Below, in pieces: positions 1 to 11,888 of a stretch of 64,000 nt of DNA (its first letter is position 1; every line of letters begins with the position of its first letter). Made by a program: the position numbers and the translations under genes. The DNA is from Oscheius sp. JU75 (Eukaryota > Nematoda > Chromadorea > Rhabditida > Rhabditidae): contig JASJZC010000006.1 in the NCBI GenBank assembly GCA_037178855.1, positions 7,606,501-7,670,500 of the forward strand, in the 5' to 3' direction. The notes under the pieces are model-generated. The model did no database searches. It was not told the origin of the DNA and worked only from the letters and a program-made list of their open reading frames with translations.

Positions 1-142
1 AACGAAGAAACTCTGCGAGCTGGACAGTCTCCTCCTTCGTGTTCCTCTTCTCCCTTCTATTCTAGTTCCTTCTATCATTTCCTTTTCACGGGTCCGCTTT
101 CCTTCTTCGTGTGATCTCAGGTATCAAAATGAAAATATAACA

Positions 143-148
143 TTTATT
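143..148 (-). terminator. Poly(A) signal of the sma-9-like gene
   Basis: On the minus strand these bases read AATAAA. The site lies about 215 nt past the stop codon of the zinc-finger gene that ends at 363, so it is the natural 3'-end signal of that gene. Bases 1-362 hold only this 3' untranslated region and flank; I see no other gene there. Confidence 0.6.
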
Positions 149-362
149 GACTCTGTTCAATATATATCTCGGGGACGGACTAGAATAGGCCATCCTGACC
201 CAAATATAACATAGGAGATTACACTGTACATGATTAGGGGAATGGACTGACTTAGAACTGGAAAAGAGTAAGATTCTGCGATACCCTGAGGGCGACACGT
301 AAGAGTATGTACACGGGGCTATGGGAACAGCTAGAGATTAGATTGAGTGGCCGTGGAGAAGA

Positions 363-3300
363 CTAGATGACTCCCTGAGAAGACTTTTTCAGTTAGTTCT
401 TATAAAAGAACCTTACATTTGTACTGTGGTTGACATGCGAGGCTTGGTGGATCAACAGCTGCTCCTGGGTTGTGAATCCAGCATCGCAGACCTGTAATTT
501 CTGATTCTTGGAAGATTTTCAAGGTCTGCATTCTGTTTCCAACGAATAAGAGCGTTGGAAAATAAAATTTTCGTGACGGGGAATTTTTCCGAACCGTGAC
601 TCTGAGCATGAGTGACCGCGTCATTTAGTGAAAGCCGGCGCCCAAGTTTACATACGCCATAGCATCTCGAATTAAAACTAAGGCGATTACTGTCCCTATT
701 CGTTGGAAACAAAAAAATCGCTTCGCCAAAAAAAAATTAGTTTTAGTAAACACGCTAAAATTAGAGTCACATCAGATTTACCTGTTGAAATTCTTCGACT
801 GCGAGCTCTAGAAAACCCTATCCGTTTTATGAAAAGGTAAAGAACAAACCTGACAGACGTGACCTCGATTGGTGACGTGGGTGAGCCAATGCTGTTGAAG
901 GGAAGCCAAATCCGGGAAGAACTTTCCACAAGTCATGCAAGGACAGGCCGGCACGGCTGTCTCGACAGCAGATCCCGTCCGGGTCGCATGTCCATCCTGC
1001 ATTCCGGGACTGACACAAGAACTATCACTGCCGTCCGTCATTGGAGTACTGGGTTCGATTTCATCGGGTCGGATGGAAGGACAGGCACCAGTCGAGACTG
1101 TGTCCTCCTCACGCGGATCCGTGGTCTCGGCTCGGTAGTGTGCCGTCACATGATGCCGGAGACTCTCCTTATTGGGATAGACTCTCCCACACATCTTCTT
1201 GGGACAGCGGAAGAAGGCCCCGTCTTTGACGGAAATGTGGTCGGTATAGAGATGAACTTGCAGGTCGACCGGGGAATCAAAGTTGGTATGACAGACTGAG
1301 CACTTGGTCCCCGGCGGTATCGGTGGACTCTTGTTCCCATTGGCAACCAAAATTCTCATGACTGGGGAGCTGCAGGAGCTCCGATTGTCAACTTCTAATT
1401 CGGGACGAGAAGGAACAGCAGGCTCTGCTCGATGATTGGCCTGATCCTTGGGTGGCATCCAAACATTGGCCGAGATGAACTTCATTGCTTGGAGAGTGTT
1501 CGGGTCGAGCTTGTTCATCAGAGAGTCGGACCGTTTGCGTGGAATGTCCGTCGAGGTTGAGGCGGCACTGCCACAGCGAGAACGAAACGGAGAGGATGTT
1601 TCGGAGAGTGACGAACGGATCCCATTGACCGGGGACTCTTGGATCAGACGACTGATTGGGTTGATCGGTGAGGCAGCCATCTGTTCACGGCATTCGAGAC
1701 TGACAGAAGTAGTGGTAGTTGGCAGTTCGGAACCTTGAGCTTCTGCTCTCTTCGTGCGAATGTTCTCGACGATTTGTGAAAGACTGGCTCGCGCCTTTTC
1801 ACAATCCGTCGTGTCGACCTCATTCAGACAGGCGCCATTATCATGGCCCTGAATCAGCGACAATGAGTCCTCGGGAAGACGTTTCAGCGTCTCCAACTTG
1901 GTCACATGGGTCTTGGAGCGCAGATGTTTGGCCAGGATACCATGTTTCCGGAAGCCAATGTTGCAGTCGAGACACATGAAACTGCGCGGATTGTTCACCA
2001 TCTGAGCGGCTCCTCCTCCCAGGACGGACTGCGTGGAGGCCAGAGGATCGATGCTCGATGCAGCCATAGCACTCTCGTCAATCTGAAACCCAGAGCTTGG
2101 TTTTGATCCTAAACCTCTACCTACATGACAGCCATGAGCCTGCTCCATATGCTTCGATAGCATCGCCTTTGTTCTTGCCGGGATGCGGCATTCCGGGCAC
2201 TGGAACATCCGATTCTTGTTGCTCATCTGCTGCTTCTCCACATTGTGAGTCAACTGATGGTAGTTAAGATCCGCCTGCTTCCGAAATGTCTTGTCGCACT
2301 GGTCGCACTTCAAGACTTCCTAGATTAACAAAGTTACCTCATTCTAGAAAATCTTCCTACCTCCTTAGGAAAAAAATTCATCCCGTACGACAGACCGTTT
2401 CCTACGAGCCCATTGAGACGAGGTATCGCGTGACCATTTTGTGGAATTGGAGCGATGATGGTCGATGGGGAAGAGTCAACTTGAACGAATTGCATGGCTG
2501 TGATGGGTAGAGGAGGTGTAGAAGGAGTTCCAGCCGTCTTCTTGGTGTCGATACGCAGCGGACCGGCTACAACCACGGGAGGAGCAGACATACACCGACG
2601 ATGAGGCTTGAATTCGGGCCATGAGACAACCTCAGTCTCTTCTTCCTTCTCAAGTACCCATCTGGAAGGCGGAGTATGTGCTCCTCTCTCCAGAAGGATG
2701 TTCTCTTGACCGAAGCGTCTGAAGGGCTCCTCTTCGTCCATATCGGCAGCGAACATGTCATCGTCCGATTCCTCGTCCTCATCCAGTCTGTCCGGAACCT
2801 CGATCATCATCTCGTCCTTCTCCTCCTCGTCAGCCTCGGCAATCTCGAGACGGTCCTCATTGTCACTCTCGTACTCTTCCTCTCCGGCCTGCAGACGTCG
2901 CTTGTGTGTCTTCGAGCTCAAATGCTTCGTCAGATTGCCTTTGGTCTTGAAGCTAAAGTTGCACTGTTTGCACTTATAAGGCCGGATGTCCGTATGCGAC
3001 TTGATGTGCTTCTTCAGCATACTCGGCTTCTTGCAACGGATCCCACACCGGTCACAGACGTAGCGTCCTCTACCTCGACCTCTCACGTAGACGTACAGTT
3101 CATCAGTTCTGTGACCGCCCATGATCGGATCAGTCTTCTTGTTAGGACGGGGACTTCGATTCGGTTTCCAATCAAACTCGTCCTCTTGCTTGTGGCCGTC
3201 TTCTTCCATCTTCACATCCTCGATGTACGGAGTCTCCGGACGGGATTCAACCTGAAATCACCTATTCTAACTGTAACTGGACTTTGGAGCAGTGGACAAG

Positions 3301-6300
3301 AGTCACGACAAGAAGGGGACAGAGGGGCTCACCTTCACACTACTGACCATGTTCTCCTTCTCCTCGATCTTGACTACAGGCTCTTCTTCCGGTGTCGACT
3401 TGTCTCCTTCCTGGGCCTGCCTCTGTCTCAGCTGAAACTAAAAGCTCACGTTGCTCAGACCACGTCAACTTACTCTTTGACTGATCTCCCAGAATGAGGA
3501 ATGCGTGACTTTGTATTGGACCATGTCCCGGTTAGCTACCGTATACTTCCAGAAGGGATGTTGTCCCGTCTTCGGCTTAGCAGAGCATTGAGCCATGAAG
3601 GCTAGATTCAACTTGGCATCGGCCTCGTTGACTGTCACTTGATGCCAGTTGCTGTACATGCTCAGACTACCCTTCTGCTCGACAAACATGGGCTGGGCTC
3701 TCTGCAGACAGACGAACGTCTCGCTCGTGATGTTGCGGTTGCGAGTTCGGTTACTAAAAAGTGTTTTTTGAGTAATCAGAAATTTTCAGGAAGCCCGGCT
3801 ATCGAACCCGACTTTTTTGGCCTGTCATCCCGACTAGCCGTTGTGGGTTTTTATTACATTGACTAGCTAAATTAGTTGTGACTCACGTCTTTTCTGGAGT
3901 AGTCTTCACTCCATCGTGTAAAACAAGAGTGTATGGCTTGCTTGTGTTCCCATCTAGAGGAAACAGCCGATTGATGTCGATACAATAAGACTCCTCTTCT
4001 TGTTTGATCGGGAGAGGAACAGGAGCTGGAGGAGGAAGGACTGAGGTAGATGAGACCTGCGGCTGTAGTTGAACAAGTTGCTGCTGTTGCAACTGCTGTA
4101 GTGGTAGCTGCTGCAATGCGTTCAACGCATTTACCCGATTTTGACCCTGGACGACCTGAAACACAAAATGACGTTTAGGTGAAAAGAAAGCCTCACTAAT
4201 TGTTAGAAATTATATGCGAACCTGATGAAAAGCAGTTGGATGTGAGCTGGCCTGTGGGGAAATCATCTGTTGTGGTGGTTGTGGTGGAAGTGCGACATGT
4301 GGTATGTTCACCTCCATTTGTTGTTGGGCTTGTGGTACTGGTTGGACGGGAGTCACGGTCGGAATCGCAGCAATCGTAGCCCGTCTCGGCAGCCCGGGAT
4401 GGCTGAATGGCTCAAACAATGATGATTCTTTCCTCTCTGGACGCGTCTCTGCCACAACTATCACATCACCAGAGTCCTGAAAGGGCATTTATACTCACGA
4501 CACACTGACACCAACCTTTCTGGCCAACTTGGCTTGATTCGGAGTGGGGACATCATCCGGTACGGCTGCTGCCAGCAGCCTCCGTTTCAACGGATGACGG
4601 CTATCCGGCTGAGGTGGTTCGGGCGCCGGAGCTGGGACCTCTTTCGCCTTCTCCAGTTCCAGTCTCTTGCTGCATCGCAGCTCGTGACATTGGAGGCCAG
4701 CCTCGTTCGGGAATCTGGAATCAGGAGATAAAACTATATGAATTAGTGGCTTACGGGACTTGACAGTAAGGACAAGTCGGGGTGTGGTGTTGCGGCTGTT
4801 GCTGCTGTGGTCTGTGCACTGGTTGCCCAGACGTCAAACTACCTCCTCCAAATGCTCGGATACCCTTGAATAGCGATATTATTGAGGAGAGATAACATTG
4901 CATACGTTGATTGGCTCATATAGAGACTGAGTCCGACTCGAAGCCGCCAACATCCTCGGGTCACGGGCCCCTTGGATTCCTGGACTGGTTCTCGTCGAAC
5001 TACTGTTGCTATCGTCCATTGACGATTGTTGTCCGACTGCCCGATGGTAGGGTCGTCTCTTCAGAAGGGGCTAAAATAGTTGTGTCTTGAAAACTACGAA
5101 GGTCTACCTCCTGAGGCTGAAGAATGGCAGCATTCTCGCTGATGAGCTTGTCTATCCGATCATGGACCTCTTTCGTATTCCTCGGCACTCCCCGGTCTAC
5201 CAGGGCCGAAGTTGAGGCCGCTGATCCTGCTGCCAACATCCGATGTTCCATCTCCTTTTGGGCAAGACTGTTCTGATTGTTGGCCATGAGATCCGCCATG
5301 AGCTTCTCCTGAGCATGGGCTTGAACCTCGACATTTCCGCTCGAAGGTGCTGCAAATCCTTCATTTAAAAGGTCGCTTTCTTTTTGTTCGCTCGGTCCTT
5401 ATCTGTCGCGGACAACTGCGACAACTTGGCGCCCTGTCAGAAATCGCGACAGCATGGCGTCTCCCCTTCTCTAATCTCTCGCCAACGGTTTCCCTCTCTT
5501 AATCCGACACTTCGTTTAACAGGAAAACAGAATGCGCTCTTCATTAGGAGGATATTCAGCAGATTAGTTCAAGGAGAGAATCCCGAGACAGAGGTCCGGA
5601 CTTACTTTGTTGAGGAGGCTGAAAGGCACTGTGTGACTGCGAGATTTGCAAGGGCTGTGTCGGGATCGGGGCCACGGACGGTGTACTCTGAGCCGGAGGA
5701 ACTGTCTGCTGCTGGGCATGCTACAAACTTGTGTTACTGAAGAATAAGTAGACCATTTACCTGGATCTGTTGAAGAAGATTTGCCTGCTGTTGTTGCTGA
5801 AGAAGTTGGTAGTAGAGGGCCAGGGTGCTGTTTCCCAGTAGAGGATTCCCGAGGTTTTGATTCTGTCCAAGAAGTTGAGACAGCGCTATCTGGCTCTGTA
5901 GCTGCTGAAGCAAAAGAGACTGAGCTGGCTGCTGCTGTTGCTGTGGCTGTTGAGGCAGTGAGGTCGCCGTCCCCAGAGCTCCCCCAAGCTGACTTCCCAG
6001 CAGAGCCTGTGCTAGCAAGTTGACCACATTGCCCTGATTTGTGGCCTGCTGCTGTTGTTGTTGCTGGAGCAGAAGTGTTTCCTGAAATTCGGATCTTCAT
6101 CGATCATTGCGAGAGATCTGATCTCTGCGCGCTCTTTTTTCGAGGTTCGTCTGGCGCACACATAAATGTACCCATCTCGATTGGCTGCCCGCTTGGCAGC
6201 CCAAAGAGCACCCAATCCAATCAGGAATCAAATAAAGGGAAGAGGTAATCGGGAAGGGGACCAGAAACCAGCGGGTTAGAACTCATTCTAGAGGTCAGTC

Positions 6301-7652
6301 ATCTAGGAAAGTGTCTTGCCCCAAAAGCCTTGCAAAAATCGGCGCGGTGTTGGAGAACAACTTTCTTCCAATCTTCTGTCACTATGTCATTCTCAACTTA
6401 ACCTGTCACACTCTGGGCCCTTGACAATCTTTTCATGTCAGCCTGCCCTGGTCAATCACACAATGTCATTTCAAGAGACTAACCAGAATTTGACATGGCA
6501 CAGAAGTTTGATATGCCATCGACATTGATACGAAAAAATTGCGATATCGATTTCAAAATTGGCATGTCACAAAAATTATTTACAGACCTTCGCTGTAACA
6601 CGTCAATTTTGCTTGCTGACTCGGACGTCTCCAGATACAACTACGCCTTAGATAGTAGAGTAATCTGATCGAGAAAATGATACATTTCACGATCTGAGGT
6701 CATCTGTATTCACCCACAATCAAACAGCCATTTGAATTCAATTCCTTCAGTGATTTCTGGCACACTGCCAGCTGATCCAAATCGATTGCGCGCCCTGGTT
6801 CGCTGACGTCGAAACAGCAAAGACCGTCTTTCTCTGTGTTTCCAGCGCCTAGAGAGTGCTACCACATGACAAGGAACATTTTGAGAAGAGTGTTGGATTT
6901 TTGGGGCTCGATCCTCGGCGAGTTTTCTGGTCGATCGGCAGCCCCCTAGGCCGCCTCCTTGCTGGCTCAGAAATCGGAAGAGAGAGAGAGAGAGAGAGAG
7001 AGTGAAGAAGCCCGTCATTTTGACATCGGGGAGAATCGATGTGATGTTTGAGAGTCAAAACGGAAGTGAATCGAAGAGACCCGGGAGTCCATTTTGCAAC
7101 GTCTCCTCTATTCTCTTTTCCCGCGTGACGTCAGCGCCATCGCGTCCCCATCTCTCTTTCGCACTCGCAAACAAACGTTATCATGAAGGAGGAATAGGGG
7201 AGAGGGAGTCGATTGTAACAAACAGTCAGAACAGGTACGGGGGTAAGCTCTAAGTGAGTGAGGACCAAAATAGCACCCCAGACAGATAAGACAGACTGTT
7301 TTTCACAGAGACACTTTCGCATGGAATGTTTTCGGACCCCCTTTCTCTGCCTGCAAAGGCAATTTTCTTATTCTCTCGGAAAGGAGGTTCATGGCCTCTT
7401 CTAGGAAAAAGGGAGCCGCCCCCTCTCTCCCCTTCTCGATCGGTGTGATTCTGCCCTTCAAAGGGATTAATTTGGCGCGAGACGAAGCCACCCTCAGTCT
7501 CTCTCCTTCTGTGAGTAACCTCACACATTAATGAGCCATTCATGAATGAGAGGAAAACTAACCAAAAGTTGATTGCTCAGACCCTGGGTTCCATTAGTGG
7601 CTTGTGGTGTCTGTGGCGGCAGTCCACCTCCTCCACCGGAGACGAACGCCAT
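363..7652 (-). CDS. sma-9: Schnurri/SMA-9-like C2H2 zinc-finger transcription factor
   Basis: The protein is about 1530 aa from 15 phase-consistent exons (minus strand, 5' to 3'): 7652-7563, 6081-5761, 5720-5606, 5349-5108, 5070-4906, 4864-4755, 4714-4516, 4476-4222, 4155-3887, 3753-3474, 3431-3333, 3251-2361, 2319-850, 491-417, 374-363. The N-terminus is Q/L-rich (about residues 31-250). A C2HC-type finger is split across exons 6 and 7 (about 343-362). A C2H2 pair of the HIVEP/Schnurri type follows a Gly-Arg run (about 781-835; [14 protein letters not shown] and [14 protein letters not shown]), then an acidic stretch and several more fingers (about 1017-1527), the last one split by the 850/491 intron. 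In C. elegans the family acts in the nucleus as cofactor of BMP-like Smads controlling body size. The start was chosen at the first Met after a TTCTTAG acceptor-like site. The last exon (12 nt) is the least certain; upstream noncoding exons are possible. Confidence 0.88.
3785..3855 (-). repeat. tRNA-like SINE remnant in sma-9 intron 9
   Basis: Read on the minus strand there is an A-box-like block (GGCTAGTCGGGATG), then about 25 nt later a B-box-like GGGTTCGATAGCC. The element fills most of a 133-nt intron (3754-3886). There is no acceptor-stem pairing, so it is not a functional tRNA gene. Confidence 0.35.
6979..7002. repeat. (AG)n microsatellite
   Basis: Twelve uninterrupted AG units inside the first intron of the sma-9-like gene. 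Confidence 0.9.
7126..7133. promoter_or_regulatory. CRE-type palindrome TGACGTCA
   Basis: A perfect cAMP-response-element/ATF palindrome in the first intron of the sma-9-like gene. A second perfect copy lies upstream at 9170-9177. An 8-mer can occur by chance, so function is an inference. Confidence 0.3.
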
Positions 7653-8190
7653 CTTCTGTGAACTATCTGAACTAAGAAGTGTTTGTTCGATTGATGACAG
7701 AGTGAGAAAGTCGTGAGAGAATACGGAAGAGAGAGACAGTTGTTCTCTGGAGTCTGGGGATGGATAAATGTCGCCAGGGGAGGGAGGGCACGACCCCTCG
7801 CGTGGCAAAATGCCAATGGCAGGGTTCCTGGAAAGAAGAAGGGGAGAGTAGAGTCTACTCTGATGGGTAGAAGTACAGACACTAGAGAAAGTCTATTGAA
7901 TTTGACTAAAATAAAGGATACATGCTCGGAGCTACGGTGCTGACCTTGGGCCATAGCCACAAATTCCACTATTTTGCTCAGGGATGTCCCTCTCCCGAGA
8001 GAGACGAGTGCATCCTGCACTGTTTATCGAAGAGGGGAGTCCTCCCGAGCACACATGGTCTGATGCTGATTTCTTCACCTCCAGAAATGAAAGAGAGGAA
8101 GAGAGAGAGAGGAGGTGCTCCGGAATTCCAGTGGTCGCCCCGCTTTGGCCCGATGCCAATTGGCCGTAAATAGAGAGACAGTGGGGCGAC

Positions 8191-8218
8191 GAGAAGAGAG
8201 AGAGACACACACACACAC
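8191..8218. repeat. (GA)n-(CA)n compound microsatellite
   Basis: A short run of AG units passes directly into seven to eight CA units. A second CA run lies at about 8752-8765. Confidence 0.8.
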
Positions 8219-9036
8219 AACCGAAAAGTTCGAACCTCTCTCGCGAGCGGGGAAAGAAAGTTATCGTAGCGCCCGATCTGGATCACGTCTCCGTCTGTGT
8301 CTGGTGGAAAAGGTCCTTCATCTCAGATACTCCTTTGGCAAGATAGAGTATGAAGGAAATGTGATTACTCTGGCCGGTAAAAGTGTGTAACCACACGTAA
8401 ATTAGGCATGATTGACAGAAAAAGAAGGAGGAATCGATCTTGAATAGAGAGAAAGGAAAAAGAGTGCGCTTGATTAGCTCTTATCGTCGAAAACTCTTGA
8501 AGGATGACGGGGCGAAGGACACCGGTACAGAGACAGAGGTTACAGTCACTGGAAAAGAATTTGAACAAAGATTGAAATGCGGTCATCCCTAACCGTGAGA
8601 AAGGATTACGGTAGATGAGACACCTGGACACATGAATTAGACTAGAGGAAATGAGTGTGACGCGTGGGAAAGACCCATTCAGATGCAGATTAGAAGCGTG
8701 GGAGAATGATGAAAAAGATACACATGAACTACTCTGCCCAGGGGTGGGATTCACACACACACACTGCAAGCGGCAGTAAAACAAGTCTGTGGCGGGAGAG
8801 AAGACAGATCCCACAGAGGCCAGGGACGCAGGAAAGCACAACAGGAGGATAGTTTGCCCACGGGCGGAGGGCGCCAGAGCTGCTGGCGAAAGCAGAGAAC
8901 TACTGGGAAGTAGCGGAGACGCAGGGCTGTTAACACGCACAAGAGAGACTAATGGACGCGAGGAGAGTGGAAAGACTGGTGTCAGAAATGGGGAGAGGGG
9001 GCCTCGGCTGGAGAGGCCAGCGAACAGCCGTCGTCG

Positions 9037-9058
9037 CTCTCTCTCTCTCTCTCTCTCT
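9037..9058. repeat. (CT)n microsatellite
   Basis: Eleven CT units in the upstream region of the sma-9-like gene. Confidence 0.9.
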
Positions 9059-9169
9059 GTGTGAAAGAGACACACGGCGGGCGGGGGAGGCCAGGACGAG
9101 GGCGAGAGAGACGCAGACAGACACTTCTCTTTAAGAAAGAGATCCTTTCTATGTGCAGTCAATCGATGA

Positions 9170-9177
9170 TGACGTCA
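9170..9177. promoter_or_regulatory. CRE-type palindrome TGACGTCA (second copy)
   Basis: Perfect ATF/CREB-type palindrome about 1.5 kb upstream of the sma-9-like start codon. It pairs with the intron copy at 7126-7133. Function is inferred. Confidence 0.3.
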
Positions 9178-9804
9178 TGGCCGTTCCCAGCCGATAGGAC
9201 TCCCACACTACTATACAGTACGGGTCGTCCCCCTAATTAGCTCGGGGTTCAAAGATCAAATGAATTCTCTAAACTTCTTTGGTGTTCGAGAGACAGACCA
9301 GAACAGTAGATTCCGAATAGAACTGTCCCGGGTTCGAGTCCAAGGGTTCAGAGTATGAGTAAGAGACATAATGTTGTTTGTAGACTACGGTACTGCCACC
9401 TGGCTATTAGCAAATTCCCGGGAAAAGAGGGCAAGAGAGCCAGGAATAGAGCATGGCATCACTATCAAAAACGTGTTTAGACCACACGATGTGTCGGAAA
9501 TCAATGAAGATTCTCCAAGTCAGTGAGAGATTAAGAAACTCTTTCGTATATTAAAGACACGACAGATGTGTGATGTGCCGAAAGAAGAAGGCAAAGACAC
9601 GGGTCCAGGCTGTTGGCTGCCTCTCTCTCCGCGTCCCCGTGACCTCGCCTGTTACAAATGTGAACAAACTCTGACCCTTTGGCCTTTTTCTGTCTGTCTA
9701 ATAGACAAAAGTAGCTGTTTGCTTCCCCTGGGGGATTAGGGTGGATGAAAAAGATTTGATCACCGTGGCAACCGGAGAGAGAAGAAGAAGATGATTTAGA
9801 GAGC

Positions 9805-9830
9805 GAGAGAGAGAGAGAGAGAGAGAGAGA
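9805..9830. repeat. (GA)n microsatellite
   Basis: Thirteen GA units within generally purine-rich intergenic DNA. Confidence 0.9.
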
Positions 9831-11214
9831 CTACATGAAGGTGGTAAAGATAATTCTCTCCACCCCTGATATGGGACGGTAAACGACGAGAGAGTGTTAC
9901 AGCCTTCCGATCGCGGAGAAGAGACCGTGCCTTTTTGCGGAGAGAATAAAGAGGCTAAGGACATGAGAGAGGCGCGAGACACAGAACCCAGGGGAACTAA
10001 CGCTTGGGAAAAGAACGTGCGACCGGGGGAGGTCCGTCAGGGGCGATGAGAAACAGCGAGGCCGACGGAGGGCAGCAGGGGTACTAAGCGGCTGAGAGAG
10101 TACGTCGGCCAAGGAGAGACCCCGCTGAAATAGAGAGCAGGTCGATTGCAGAGAGGACGAGGGGAGCTAAGGCAAGAGAATGGGAATCGACAATTGAAAG
10201 GCCGCGCCCGGGCCCCCCTCTCTAGAAAGGAACGAAAAGAGGAGGGAGAGAGTATGTGCGAAGTGGAGTCCCGATTTCGAGGCTGAGACGCGCGCACTGT
10301 CACACGGGAAGTGAACTTTTCTGAAGGGAGTACTCTCTCGAAGCGTGAGGGATATTTTGTGGACAATCTGGAGCGCCAAAGAATCACTAAAGGTCGCATC
10401 AACATGGGAATGTGCAAATAGCCACCACAAATCAAGCGAATCGTCGAGCGAAATTGGGAGATAACGATGTATTTTGAAACCATTGTCGAAACCCCTTTAT
10501 GGCTATTGATACGAATGTGTTACCCACCACAATTCCTTCCTTGCCAATTAATCGCTGTGGTCTGATCAGATTTGCATTCCGTCGAGTGATTCTTTCGTCA
10601 TCGAGCTCCACAAGAGTTGCGAGCAGCCGCTGGCTGACAGATGACTCAGTAATGAGAGGCGAGAGTCACGTGAACGACAGACTTGTTTTTCCTATTAGGC
10701 TACTGTTTTAAGGATTGAAACCTTTTCTTTTAAAAAAGTTCAAAAACCAACTTTTTGATGTTCGACAGCATGTGAGTTAGGTTCATATTTGCTCTTGCCG
10801 ATCGAACGCGTCCACATTGAAAGACGTCTTTTTTTGCTGAGTCTAGGTTGAAAGAGTGAAGTTAATCCCGAGTGGAATCGTCCAACTGGAAGCAGAGAAA
10901 AGGTCTTTAAGGCTATTTCCGAACAAGTCTTTGACCCGACCAACTTTTGGTTTTGTTGCAGACCTTCACTAAAAAAAAAGTTCTTCGGTTCTCTACCTCT
11001 CTGCCACGGATCACGATGCAGCTGAGCAAAGACACTTGTGTAACTATGACACGGGTCGATGGCAAGAGGCGAGACGAAACATCAGCGATTCTTTTCGAAT
11101 GACGCCGATTGGCTGAAGGAATAATTGACTAGAAAACAATGGGGAAGGAAGCTATTGTGAATGTGAGAGAGACATAACGGATCGACTTGTCAGTTTTTAG
11201 ATTTCAACTAGCGA

Positions 11215-11615
11215 TGCAGGGCAAACCTTCCAAAAGTTGAACTTCAGAGCTGAGCAAGGTCGTACACTCGCTTCCGTACTGCCTCGGCAGTCGTGTCATT
11301 TCGCTCCCGTATTGCGGTAGTATCTAGTTTATGTTCCTGTTAGGGCCCACCCGTAGCCGTACTCGTCAGCGATAACATTCGGTAGCTAATACGGGACGAG
11401 CGAGAATTTCAGGTTGACGAGTACTGGAAAGCTCTGACTTCCGAGAGAAGGAGTAGTTGATAGAGGAAGAATAAGGAGAAGCAGTAACCTCATGGTTGCG
11501 CCTAGTGTAAGATTTCAAAAAGTATTACTTCAAAGCTGAACAGGCTCGTATTGTACTCGCATTGCCTCTCATATCTTACCCTTCGCTCCCGTAGCCACAG
11601 CCAGTTTATGTTCCC
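11215..11615. repeat. Local dispersed repeat, two diverged direct copies
   Basis: Copies at about 11215-11345 and 11512-11615 share the order: a CTTCA-AGCTGA core, TCGTA, ACTCGC, CTCCCGTA and GTTTATGTTCC. A third, partial copy with AACTGAGCAGG and CTCCCGTACCG-CTCGGCAG lies at about 13790-13925, beyond the kinase gene. The similarity is from visual alignment only. Confidence 0.45.
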
Positions 11616-11888
11616 GTGCAAATTCACCCTTTCCGTTTTGAGTGTATGCTTCGTGAATGAAGAAAATACGTATATCTGTCCAACAGTCCGCGCCTTCAAA
11701 GCCCGCTAAAAGCGAGAACTTTGAAGAATAAAACCTCCAAAACAAACTCAGTAATTGCTCGTTCTTTCAAACAGAAAAAAAAACAAAGCAAAACAAAAAA
11801 TTGCCAATTAGGGGGAATGCTTTTTCCTGTCAAGGCCTGTCAAGCCCTATCTATAACAGGCCAGAGTGTCCAGTAGGCAGCCGTGTTC

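Larger units (their letters stand above)
6082..7562. other. Long second-exon upstream intron of the sma-9-like gene (1481 nt)
   Basis: This stretch lies between exon 1 (ends 7563) and exon 2 (starts 6081). It contains a perfect (AG)12 run at 6979-7002, a TGACGTCA palindrome at 7126-7133 and CT/GA-rich DNA. No coding exon that keeps phase is visible. Confidence 0.6.
7653..11888. other. Intergenic region between the sma-9-like gene and the SH2 kinase gene
   Basis: About 4.2 kb upstream of both divergent genes. It is rich in GA/CT and CA/GT simple sequence, contains a CRE palindrome, an isolated B-box-like element near 9328-9345 and two copies of a local repeat (11215-11345, 11512-11615). Open frames of up to about 265 codons exist on the minus strand (8365-9162), but they are low-complexity Ser/Leu/Arg readings of microsatellites with no domain. 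Confidence 0.6.

Noticed and set aside
8365..9162. A 265-codon open frame on the minus strand upstream of the sma-9-like gene
   Set aside because: It is a translation of CT/GT-rich simple sequence (Ser/Leu/Arg/Glu runs) with no domain and no splice support.
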